A stretch of 64,000 nt of DNA from Ectobius pallidus (taxonomy: Eukaryota > Arthropoda > Insecta > Blattodea > Ectobiidae): NCBI GenBank assembly GCA_964059195.1, contig CAXKWD010000005.1, forward strand, positions 137,903,686-137,967,685, written 5' to 3'. Under the pieces are notes generated by a model. The model saw nothing but the letters and a program-made list of their open reading frames with translations, was not told the origin of the DNA and did not search any database. This document shows positions 9,911 to 20,519 of the stretch, one piece after another. The translations under genes were made by a program, and so were the position numbers. Position 1 is the stretch's first letter; each line of letters starts with the position of its first letter.

Positions 9911-12436
9911 AAGTTCAAATAAATTATATCACAGGATTGTCCGGTAGAATCCAAACCAAACGCTCCTGCCTACCATTTTAACCCCGGGTGGTAGACGATA
10001 AAGGTCCGTCCGGCTGTACTCGACCAATAAACAGGATCGTTTGATAGCACCACGGAAGCGGTGTGTTTTATTTAACGATGTTCTGCCATAAACTCACTAT
10101 TAATTTTGGGGTTTACTTCATCCACAGCTTTGGGAGTCCAGAAAATGGGGAAATTTAAAAGTGGAATTATAGAAGAGGAAGGTTGTTGCGATCCTCCCAA
10201 GAAAACGGTCAAGTGGTGTGAAGCCAGTTCAGAAAGCATCATTTTCCATAGAGGGAATCAGAAAGCTTTCCCCCTCCAACATTCCTAACTTTCTCAACAG
10301 AGTCGTAATTCTAAATCAACAACTACAGGACTTAAAGCCCGGTACAATCTAACCGCAAAAGCGGGTCCATTACTCGACCAAGAAACCGAACAGATTCGTA
10401 TCTGAAGAAGGCGGAGTTTTCAATTTCTAGGGCTGGGCAGTAGACTAGTGCTCCACTAAGATCTTCAACGTCTCTAAGGAGCACTTACCATCCCTCTGAG
10501 CCCACCGCAAAGGAGCATGGATGAGCTTAAGGCCACACACGACGTATCAGACTCGCCACTGAACACTATATGAAATAGAAGCTGAGGGGGAGTCTTAGAC
10601 CTGAGAGTAACGGTTGGTTTTTGCAGCTGTCCTTGACTGTACTGGTAGAACTGGACCAACCTGTTCGGATCTCTCGCTACACTTTGTCGCCTACACGGCT
10701 TACACCTGTTACAACCTCTGCATGAGCTGCACCCACGTAACATCTCACGATTCTCTCTCTATTCATGAATCTTAACTACAACGCATATTGTATTCAAAGC
10801 CTTACCGGAAATTCTATTTCATCTTGAACATAACATCCTATTCCTCTAATACCACGATTATTTTTTGAAGGGGAAACTTTAAATGCAAATTTAAAAATAC
10901 ACCAAGATTTGTGTAATTTTTAATAGAGTTTATAACTTATTAGTTAGTATATATTCTTGTTAATAATTTTCCTCACTTCCTCCGCCAGCTTTACCCCTCA
11001 TATTTTCTTCTTTTTCGTCGTCTGTTGTCTTGTTCCTATTTGTGATATAGACTAGCATATAAGACCATCAAATTCGCCATTGTAAGTCTGACTTAATCTG
11101 CCTGGAGGTACAATTTGAAAACATTATCACACTATATACTATATGCATATACATTTATTTAATTATAAATAAGAGGAACATATAATTTAATTCTTAAAAT
11201 TGCATTTTCATATCGCTGGTGGATTAGAGTTGGATATGGGAGAGATTAGATGAGATGAAAATTTCTGTTATGTACAAATTAATAAAGAACAGGTATAAAG
11301 ACATAAAACGAATTTGTATATCAACTAAGAAGGTGTAAATTAGTAGAAGAGTATAGAGAAATGAAACAATAGTGGGGAACAGAATAATACTTATTAAATG
11401 TCAACCAGGAATAAAGAAATGACACTTTGTAGTGGCACTATGGGATATGAAAATTATTAAAAAAATATATATATATTTAAAAAGAGGTATCATTGGGAGT
11501 TTGGCTATTATGTAATAGGCCTACTCAAGAGGATGTGAAAAATGGTAAAATATTTTCCGCCTAATCACCACTAAACGTTTATAAATACAGTTCCAAATTT
11601 ACAATTAATACAATTTACAATTAATTTATTTACAATTTAAAATTAATATATTGAGTGGTATTTACTATCGGAGTTGTTCTAGGATGAAGTAAATAATTAA
11701 TTAATTAAAAGTATATGTATAAGTTATATATATATAAATTACATATATATATGAATTACATATATAGAGAGGGAGGCGGTAGAGGGAGAGTAATCTGATG
11801 CTCTACAGGCTCCACCTTAATATTCCAAGCGCTTCTTATGCTGATCAGGATGCAATACCTCACTGCTTGTTTTGGTCGGCTCTCTCTATTATAATCTTTG
11901 CTTCCAGCGCTCATTCCCAGACAGTGATGAACGTTATCCGTGTACTAGTTACACTACCGTTCAGCTATTTCGTCACTGTTTGATTGGCATGTAGTTAGCT
12001 GTGCTGTCAGCTTATAGGATGTATTCACTAAACAATAGATAATTACACAGCTAAACCTGCAACTAAGGAGCGCTATTGACGAAGAAAGTTGAATGCGGCG
12101 AAGACTTATATGCACTTTCTTCAAGCCCTCCGGTAATGTGGGTACTGTCATATAAAGCATTCAGCCAATTTAAATAATGATATGTCTGAGGTATTTTATT
12201 TTATGATTAACGATTAATAAATCTCTCTCCTTCTAGGTCACATGTCTCAAATAAATTATGCTGTAAACTAATCGTATACTCATGTACACGTAAAGCATTG
12301 TAGAAAGCCCTATTAACAAATCATTAGTTGCAAATGATATGGTGGTTAGTAAAATAGTTTGTTCTAAATGTTTATAAAATTATTTTAAGCCTATGTTACT
12401 CTATCACATTATTTTCTATGATATAGAATATGATAG
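9911..12436. other. No recognised gene
   Basis: 9950-10760 is less AT-rich. On the minus strand it holds an open stretch (10743-10474) with a Cys-rich start (CSSCRGCNRCKPC) and a donor-like GGTAAGT near 10488; no family was recognised and coding potential is doubtful. 11460-11770 is AT-rich with TA runs. A TAGGCCTA octamer is at 11516. Confidence 0.35.
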
Positions 12437-12990
12437 GCCTACGAGGGAGAATCAAATGAAACCCGCAATTAATTTTTTTCCACTATTTTACGGCAGGAAG
12501 AATGTTTGCTTACACATTATTTTTTTTCCATAGTTCCCTCCCAGTTAATGCATTTGCGCCATCGGATAGGAAGTGCTTCGATACCACGTGAGAAGAATTA
12601 TTTTGGTTGACGCTGTAGTCACTCGTGCATCTCCGATTGAACGTCTTAATCAGACTTGAACTTCTGCTCTCCAAGATGCTCCTTTAATGGACCAAAGATT
12701 TGGAAATGTGATAGTGACAAATCTGACGAGTAGGGCGGATATGGGAGACACTTGAAGCGAATGTCATCGATTATTTTCATGGTTGCACGAGCAGAATGAG
12801 GACGGGCATTATCATGTAGAAGCAAAACACCTGCACTCAGCAATCCCCTTCGCTTTGTCACCATCAAATGTGCAACAGCTGATGTAGAAAACATCAATGA
12901 GTAGTAGATATGAATGAAACCTTTCCCATGTAAAATATTTCTTAATTGCATGAATGCAATCCCAGCTGCATTAATTTTCTTTGCAATAAA
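12437..12990 (-). pseudogene. Mariner-type transposase fragment (inactive)
   Basis: The minus strand from 12951 to 12646 encodes 101 aa with KRRGLLSAGVLLLHDNARPH, followed by PYSSDLSLSHFQIFGPLKEHL. These are the second and third catalytic blocks of Tc1/mariner transposases of the D,D34D type. The second Asp (HDNARPH) is present; the third, 35 residues later, is His in LSLSHF, so the enzyme would be dead. Downstream, in another frame, FSRGIEALPIRWRKCIN matches the usual C-terminal block. The first Asp and the N-terminal DNA-binding region are absent. A mariner-like terminus (acgagggagaatcaaatga) lies at about 12440-12458, next to a TA; the other end was not found. Confidence 0.75.
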
Positions 12991-13195
12991 CTTAATGTGA
13001 ACATTAAAAACAATAATAGTAGTATTAATAATATGTCATATTAATAACAACAAAAATTTCGTGATTAAAATAATGATTTTAACAATAATAATAAATATTT
13101 GATACTAATAACAACTGTTCATACATTATGTTTCATAATAATGATAATAATAAAAACTTGATGATGATGATGATAATAATAATAATAATAATAAT

Positions 13196-13242
<47 letters not shown>

Positions 13243-16221
13243 CTGGTAATAATAACAATAGTCCATTCATTATATTTCACGTGTTTATAATTTATAATTA
13301 GTAAATAGAAGAAAGTGTTTATAAGAAACTAAAGATAAATCTAATACAGTTGTGTACAACTTTTTTTAGGCGCATATTCTTTGGCAACTAGTATCCTCTT
13401 CGAAATTTATTTCGAACATTTGTAAACAAAAGGAAATAGTGAGCTGCTATATAGTTGCTTTGAAGATAAGAAGCACAATACATCGCTACAGGCACTACTA
13501 AAATAAACAGAAAACTACTTAGGCTGAAAAGCAATATCGATATAAATATTAGTTTCCAACAAACTAGAACAACTAAGAGAATGGCTTCTTTGTTATGTAG
13601 GAAGATCGTAAAGATCGAAGGAAAGTGAATGAAGTTAAAGCTTAGTTCTACTTTAGACCGAAGGGAATTTGTCTACTACAAGACAATCCGGAGCCACGAG
13701 TATGTAATAAATATTGTTTTCCTGTTTGTTTTATATTTGAAATTATCGGGCACAAGTGTGTAAAAGAGAAGGAGAGGGAGAGTTGGAGAGAGAAAGGGAT
13801 AGAGAGCTGGTTGGCTATTGTCCAGCGTGCAAGATTTATAATCTGAAACGTTTCCGGACCGCCACAGCTTCCCCACATGCTGGGATAATAAATCTATCTC
13901 TAATGACGATGTCTACCTAAACTCGCCACAAACTTTCAACATTTTTAACAACCTCCAACAGAGTAACCGACTCCCCTGAACTGAAATCATGTCAAAATCA
14001 AGAGCAGTTTTGTTATGATATGCTGATCAGCACCATATTTTATTTATTGGAGTTCCTCTGATGAAATTCAATGCGTGCGAGTGGAAATAGCGTCGGTGGA
14101 GGATAGAAATGCTCTTTAGTTACCTGTACAATGCTTCAATGTGTCACTTACAGCATTTGTGTATGAAGACCTATTTTACAATATACTCTTAAATTGTGCA
14201 TAGTTTTGTGTATATTATTATTACTATTATTTTATTTATCACATAATTAAATTACATAAATGATGCAATCATAGGTTCATCCTGAAACCCCGAATGAGCA
14301 GGAACTCGTACTCGAAGCCAGTTCCAGTGATCATATGGTTTACAATAGAAGTATATTATTGATCAAATTTAAAACTAAGAACTATACAAGTTAATATCGT
14401 GTAAAATTACCAAGGGAAAAGGGCAAAAGCTGTGAAAAATGGCTCAAGTGATAAATTAAAATAATAGTTATAACATTATAATAATGAAAAATAAACTATA
14501 ATTATGACGATAGTAGTAATATGATGACTGAGTACAACAAATGGCAAGCAAAGTGAAACAGTTAGTTCCGGTAGGAATACCGTAGCCAATGTGTCCTTTA
14601 AGGAATTGCCATTTTTTAGGAATTTTCAATTTTTTGGGATTTTCGGGTTGGCCTAATTATTTTCCATTCAGTTGCTCTCAATCGTAGCACCATTTTACTG
14701 ACAATTTATCAAGATTACATAGATAGTATTGATTTTAAGAGGAAACTAGTTTACTACTATTTCACGATCATGAGTCATATTACCAACCCGATAGAATGCT
14801 TCATATTTCACGTTTGCTCATTCTCTTATAAAAAATGACAACATAAATAACTTAGAAATAAAAAATTAACAAGTTAAATATTATCAGCAGGAGTTTAATG
14901 AATCTCTGTAGCATTTGACACTAAGCAAGTGAACTATGCTGTTTCAGTCAATAGGACGCAACTAACTGATCGGGTGTATTAGAGTATGTCACTTTTATCT
15001 CCAACATGAAACCATTGTGTGTAAGAGTTTAGTAAAACATGGAAATTTGAATGTCCATTGTGATGACAACAATTAGAGTTCAGTGGGTCAACTCGAGTTG
15101 AATTGAAGCTGGCAGCGAAGTGTGGCTGTGGTGGACAGCGTCATGTCATAGGAGCCTTGTTTGGACATCCGTACACGCTGCCAAGTATGCTCTTGTATAA
15201 TCCACTACGCCCTCATTCCTCTACTGTTTGTTTTCGTTCACAATCTCATTCTTACTCAAAAAGTTATGTTGCATTAGTAAAGGTCCATGAAAATTATTTT
15301 ATTTTTAGGGAAAATTAGTTTTAAAATCTAATTATTTCGGTGTTATTAATTTCTAGGTGTAATTTTTCATCAATTAAGATATTTATGGACAACTCAAGTT
15401 GTTTCCATTGTCAATCTCAGGTTTTTTTTCGAACTTCCGCCCCTTATATTTTAGTTCATGGTAAGAAATATTTCTTAAATGTGTCTGGAAAATTTAGGAT
15501 CAACATTACTTGAAAATTGGTTTGTTGTTGTTGTTGTGGAACTTTTAATAGGCGATCTTGATTAATTAAAAAATTATATGGAGTTTATAACTTTTCAACT
15601 TACGAAAAAAAAATTGGCATTGGTAAAGAGCTAAGAATTTAAAGCCGACTGTAACAATGGACAGTGCAGTTGGTGTGCTTTGCATCGTAAATAGATCGAT
15701 CTACATTTCTTCCTTTTTGGCTTCTCAGCTGTTCGTTTTGGAGCGAAAAATTTGCTCTATCTTACCATGAGAAACATTCTTCTATGCCATCATGGAAGAT
15801 GCCTTCATTTGCTGTTAAAATCACGAGGAAATTACGAATAACGAAAGTATTATTTAAAAACGGGCTAATCATACGGTTGCGCCCAAATAAAACATATTTT
15901 GCCGTAATTAAACAACTGGGGCTATGTTTACTTTTCGCGTTATTTTGTGAAATCGCGTTATTTCGAGATACAGAAGTGCTGTTTTGGGGGTTACAGGAAA
16001 CAGTAAAATGAAATTCTCAAAATATTTGTCGAATTGACAACAATTATTGTTATAGCGTCTTACGAATTTCATGGACCTGTATTCAATAGGCATACCTACA
16101 AACAAAATTACTGTAACACACTATAGAAATAAACAAGTGAAGGTAACAGAGATATCAGAATTTGTTGACTCTTTTTATCGTTTTCTTTACTTTCTCCTTT
16201 CTTTCTACTGTAGGCCTATAA

Positions 16222-16226
<5 letters not shown>
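12991..16226. other. AT-rich intergenic DNA, no gene seen
   Basis: Contains the ATA/ATG microsatellite at 13159-13240, further (ATT)n scraps, and many short open stretches with no recognisable domain. Confidence 0.5.
13159..13240. repeat. (ATG)n/(ATA)n microsatellite
   Basis: Trinucleotide run beginning with gatgatgatgat and continuing as nearly uninterrupted aat units, with one attaat break. Confidence 0.9.

Positions 16227-16263
<37 letters not shown>
16227..16263. repeat. (TA)n microsatellite
   Basis: About 18 uninterrupted TA units directly abutting a SINE-like sequence on the right. Confidence 0.9.
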
Positions 16264-16267
<4 letters not shown>

Positions 16268-16480
16268 AGGTCGTTGGAGTTTTTCAATTGGCCTAATCCT
16301 TCTGGTGGCACTATGGCCCTGGGTCGACTCAGCCTCTAACTGAAATGAGTACCAGGAGCAATCAGGGGGTAAAGGCGGCCGATGCGTAAGGCTGACAACC
16401 TTACCACCTTCATGTGCCGATGTCTAAAAATCTGGGAGCCTCAACCTCCTGGAACCCTCTGGGCCTCCATGGGAACACAC
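16264..16480 (+). mobile_element. SINE family A copy, head-truncated
   Basis: The left part (gatgaggtcgttggag, then ttggcctaatccttctggtg) matches the reverse complement of 17895-17962, where a tRNA-like head with a B box precedes it. Here the tRNA head is missing and the (TA)n tract abuts directly. The right part (gtaaaggcggccgatgcgta and following) is shared with a third copy at 29122-29275. It is non-coding. Confidence 0.7.
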
Positions 16481-16541
16481 TAAATATATATAACTTATAT
16501 AAGTTATATATAGACTATATATATATATATATATATATAAT
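16481..16541. repeat. AT-rich palindromic tail
   Basis: Contains the perfect palindrome tataacttatataagttata and a long (TA)n run, next to the 3' end of the SINE copy. Confidence 0.7.
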
Positions 16542-16628
16542 CTATCTTTTTACGCTTTTGGTTCCTACCAAGTGACCACATGGTGACAAATCTGCAACGT
16601 GAAACATTGTTCTGGAATTCTAATTGAT

Positions 16629-16905
16629 ATCATGAAATACGCGTAACTAAAATAATACAACTTAGTACTTCGTAATAACTTGATGGTTAACAATTCCTTA
16701 TGTTAAATACGTGGAAAGAAAAATGTCGGATTTGTAGAGAAAATCTTTGAAGCCGGTAACGGTTTTATCATGAAATACGTGTAACTAAAATAATACAACT
16801 TAATACGTCCGTAATAACCCTCAGTAAACAATTTCGTATGTTTAATACGTGGAAAGAAAAATCTCGGATTTGTAGAGAATACCTTTGATGCAAATAATGG
16901 TTATT
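16629..16905. repeat. 138-bp tandem duplication (two diverged units)
   Basis: Units at 16629-16766 and 16767-about 16905 both begin atcatgaaatacg and share aatacgtggaaagaaaaat and cggatttgtagagaa. They differ at several scattered positions, so the duplication is not recent. Confidence 0.85.
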
Positions 16906-17599
16906 ATTGAAACATGTTTTGTTAAGATTTACATGCGCAGAGCATTGTATGGGCACCGCAAAGAACGGGCACCTATACTGGTTTTCATTAAATCAGATAA
17001 TTTAAAAACAAATCTACAAATGCACCATTGCGTGATTATATGATTACTCACTCTACATGCAATTATTATCAAACATGTAGTCGGTTTTAAATCTGACCGC
17101 TGATTTTAATATGCTAATTTAATGTATTAATTATCCGACACTACACACTTATACGTGATGATCAAAATGTTTCATGAGTACAACTATACTGTTCATTACT
17201 GTATTTAATATCAGTACTTTATATTCATTATTCATACATTTGTGTACTGCATATTAACATGTATATTCAATTATTATTCCCCCTATCCATTTGCTATTGT
17301 TTAAAATTTATTGTAAGAGTAGTACAACTTCAGTATGGTATCTGGTTTTAGCAGTGATGAATATCAGAACCTATATTAATTTATATAATTAGTTTCGTAT
17401 TGCTAGAAAAACTACATAAGACGCTCTTCAGATCAGTATGTCGTCTCTGGAACTAAGACACATCATCATCTGAGTATTGGAGTGTACTTTATCCATCAAA
17501 ACGAAGGAAAAAGCTACAAATACTGAGAAGGCTCATAATTAACGTAATATATAGCCGATTTCACGACCTCGGCTAAGCTCGTTTAAATAACTCCTATTA
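16906..17599. other. No gene seen
   Basis: AT-rich DNA without recognisable coding or RNA features. Confidence 0.5.
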
Positions 17600-18000
17600 G
17601 TTAACCACGATCAAGCCCGGCCGCGGTCGATGGATTTTTCGGGACGTAAAAATCCTCTGCACGGAATCCTCTGGGAGGAATTTTAAGCAGGGGGGCCCGT
17701 GTCGTAGTTTTACGGTACGTAAACGAACTCCAAGCCTAAATTAGAGCCTCTGGACAAAATTGCTCGGCCCTTTCACGTTCAAGTAATACCTTAGTTTTCG
17801 AAGGGGTGTTGTGAGGCGATAGGCTTACCACCTGTCCCTCTGCCCTCTCTTGGAAAATGAGCATAACAAAATTCACTTAGGTCTACTCATTTCTGTTAGA
17901 GGCTGAGTTAGTGCCACCAGAAGGATTAGGCCAATTGAGTAATCTCAACGACCTCATCGGGGATCGAACCCGCGACTTTGCCTCAACCACTATCCCCCGG
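17600..18000 (-). mobile_element. SINE family A copy with tRNA-like head
   Basis: On the minus strand the element starts near 18000 with a tRNA-like head: a box-A-like atagtggttgaggc and a box B ggttcgatccc at about 17960-17970. The body aatcaattggcc... and ctctaacagaaatgagta is shared with the copy at 16264. The rest (17600-17860) is unlike that copy, so the two differ in tail. RNA polymerase III transcription is inferred from the A/B boxes. Confidence 0.7.
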
Positions 18001-18159
18001 CGTATCCCTCCACCTCTATACACAGAAACATTTTGAAATAAGTCACATGAAATATGAGTCTCCTCAGTGTTCGTAGCCTCTTATTCGGTTCCTCAAATCT
18101 CACCTTGATCGATATGGTATTCTCTAATTCTCAGGTGACTATATGCTTTGATGTGTGAC

Positions 18160-18420
18160 TAAACTAAGGACTTGGAACCTATATTACCTAACTTCAACAA
18201 AAAGTGCTTTAAATTTTTTGCGCGAAATGCTTGAACTAAAAGTTTTAATTTTGAAACTTTTCTGCAACAGTTTTATGGAGGGTAGTTATAATCCTATCAT
18301 CGTTTGTAGCCTACAATATCTTGGCTCTAAGACATGCTTGATGACCAATACATCCTCTCATGAGGGTGAGACAACTGAATACACACTTCCTGTAATATAG
18401 TCTTTTCATCTATCAGCATA
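18160..18420 (+). repeat. Dispersed repeat R1, copy 1
   Basis: Shares the core tggagggtagttataa with 33435-33455, and a diverged form (gaaggttagttataag) with 43420-43436. The following region, ending in acaactgaatacac, is also shared. An 81-codon open stretch here is a by-product of the repeat. Confidence 0.55.
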
Positions 18421-18546
18421 TGAAGTTAAATACTTATAATGACCGTCGAGAAAGTTCTGATTAAAAATATAGAATTTATTAATTATGTTAAAGTTTGTTT
18501 CCCATCAGAAAATATTATGATTACAACGATGCTATGGTAACTAGTT

Positions 18547-18644
18547 GTTATGGTAACCGACTGTTTGGGTTTGTGTTTTTTTTAGTCGCCATATTGCTAT
18601 GGTAACCGACTGTTTGCGTTTGTGTGTTGTTTAATCGTCATATT
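18547..18644. repeat. 49-bp tandem repeat with ctatggtaac motif
   Basis: Units at 18547-18595 and 18596-18644 each read g(t/c)tatggtaaccgactgtt followed by a T-rich part ending gtc.ccatatt. A third, isolated gctatggtaac lies just upstream at 18531-18541. The array ends about 195 bp before the zinc-finger ATG. The motif resembles half of an X-box (RFX site); any regulatory role is inference. Confidence 0.8.
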
Positions 18645-18838
18645 GTCTTGTACATGTTGTATGCTTGTGCCATATTTGTAGATACTGCTTTACAAATGAT
18701 TTTCAGTGAGCACTTCAAGAATGTATACGAATCTTAGCTTGAGATAACTTCGTCAGAAATTGAATACACTGACCAGGATTTTGTGAACTCACAATATTCT
18801 TCTTATTATTAGCTTTAATTCACATCCTCTTCCAAAGA

Positions 18839-19969
18839 ATGGATCTTGTGATAAAATCTGAATGTTATGATGAAATTGATATTAAGGAAAATGTTTCTTC
18901 GCTTTACTTTAAGTCAGAGTTCACAGAAGATAACAAGTATAGGCCTACCGACACTGAATCAACAAGTGAGCATATTTCATTGGTAAGTGATTCAATTCAA
19001 ATCAACACGCAAAATACACACCCATCTGAAGACTACATTGTTGAAAATCTAGTAAAACCTGAATATGATCAAATAGAACTTAAGCCAGATATTTGTTCAT
19101 TTACATCCAAACCTGAACATGAAGAAGACAAACACATGGTCACTGAACCAACGAGTGAACCTAAATCATTTGGTATTGATTCATTTGCGATGTGTCAAAC
19201 CAGTATCCTGAATAAGGACTTGTCAGTAGACTACAATACAGCTACAGTATGCAATGGAGCTGAGAGGTTAGTCCCACTGGTTTCATGCCAAAGAAGTTCA
19301 GAAGAATTAAACAGTACCAAGGTATTAACTGACAGAGCTAGTGTAAGGAAACTTACTAGGGAGAGACCTTTCTTATGTGATGTGAGTGCCAAAGCATTCA
19401 ATCAAAAAAGTAATCACAAAACACACATGCCACATCGTACAAGTAATAAGCCTATCACACATGAGACATTTACTCACGGAAGTCACCTTAAAACACCTAT
19501 GCTTATTCATACAGAAGAGAAATCGTTCTCTTGTGATATTTGTACCAAGATATTCACTCTGAAGAGTTCTCTGAAAAAACATATGCTAACTCATGCAGGA
19601 ATGCAATTTGTCTCGTGTGATGTCTGTACCAAGACTTTTACTCAGAAGAATAGTCTAAAAAAACATATGCTTATTCACACTGGAGAGAGGCCTTTCTTAT
19701 GTGATGTGTGTACGAAAGCATTCAATCAGAAATGTAATCTCAATTCACATATGCTAATTCATACAAGAGAGAAGCCTTTCACCTGTGAGTTATGTACCAG
19801 GACATTTACTCAGAGAAGTCACCTTAAATCACACATGCTTATTCATACAAGAGAGAAACCTTTTTCTTGTGAAGTCTGTACCAAGGCATTTGCTCATAGA
19901 AGCAATCTGACAGAACATACGCTAACTCATATGCTAACTCGAATAGGAATGAAATACTCTTTTGTGTGA
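18839..19969 (+). CDS. C2H2 zinc-finger protein (probably truncated)
   Basis: A 376-aa intronless ORF for a probable nuclear DNA-binding protein. Residues 1-170 are acidic and finger-free, with repeated short (K/V)(S/P)E motifs of a kind seen in insect C2H2 proteins. Two broken fingers follow: at 180-196 the second Cys is replaced by Ser183, and at about 205-224 both Cys are lost. Five canonical fingers come next: C232/C235/H248/H252, C260/C263/H276/H280, C288/C291/H304/H308, C316/C319/H332/H336 and C344/C347/H360/H364, joined by HTGERPF- and HTREKPF-type linkers. The ATG has A at -3; a pyrimidine-rich acceptor-like sequence ending in ag lies just before it, so an upstream non-coding exon is possible. 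Downstream, finger-coding sequence continues out of frame to about 20511, so the present stop is probably secondary. Target DNA is unknown. It could be a dying or processed paralogue. Confidence 0.8.
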   Translation: MDLVIKSECYDEIDIKENVSSLYFKSEFTEDNKYRPTDTESTSEHISLVSDSIQINTQNTHPSEDYIVENLVKPEYDQIELKPDICSFTSKPEHEEDKHMVTEPTSEPKSFGIDSFAMCQTSILNKDLSVDYNTATVCNGAERLVPLVSCQRSSEELNSTKVLTDRASVRKLTRERPFLCDVSAKAFNQKSNHKTHMPHRTSNKPITHETFTHGSHLKTPMLIHTEEKSFSCDICTKIFTLKSSLKKHMLTHAGMQFVSCDVCTKTFTQKNSLKKHMLIHTGERPFLCDVCTKAFNQKCNLNSHMLIHTREKPFTCELCTRTFTQRSHLKSHMLIHTREKPFSCEVCTKAFAHRSNLTEHTLTHMLTRIGMKYSFV

Positions 19970-20511
19970 TGCCTGATCAAAGGCATTAAACTCAGAGTTA
20001 ACTGAAACAACATTTCTTCTAACTCATCCAGGAATCTAATCTTTCATGTGTGATGTTTGTACCAAGGCGTTTACTTATAGAAGTAATCTGAAACAACATA
20101 ATTATAGTAAATTATAATGGAATGGAATATTTCTCGTGTGATGTCTGTACCAACGAATTTACCAGAGTCTCAAAACGGATAAGTATATGCATATAGGTAA
20201 GAATTCTTTCTTGTGCGATCCCTGTACCAATCTACTAATATAGCTACTTTAAGAAAACACGATTATTCATAATTGGAAGAGACCTTTCTTGTGATGTGTA
20301 TGCCAAAATATTCAATTAGAAGAGTAATCTCAGAAGTCATATAAAATACTTCCGTGTTTGATGTTAGCACCACGCCATTTTCTTGCTAGTGTGATCTGAA
20401 AAAGCATAGAATTGTTCATATAGAAAATAAACATTTTTCTTTGATGAGTGTAACAAAACATTTGCTAAGGGGAAGTCAATTCAAAAGACAAAATCTTACT
20501 CATACAGCTTA
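19946..20511 (+). pseudogene. Decayed C-terminal zinc fingers
   Basis: After the stop at 19967-19969, remnants of about six more fingers can be read in mixed frames: CDA followed by a stop and SKA (19966-19985), CDVCTKAFTYRSNLKQH (about 20047-20097), CDVCTNEFT (20138-20164), CDPCT (about 20215-20229), CDVYAKIFN (about 20290-20316), and FDECNKTFA near 20437-20466. Stops, frameshifts and lost Cys codons interrupt them. The ancestral protein therefore probably had about 12-13 fingers. AATAAA signals follow at 20653 and 20694. Confidence 0.75.
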
Positions 20512-20519
20512 GAAGTACA

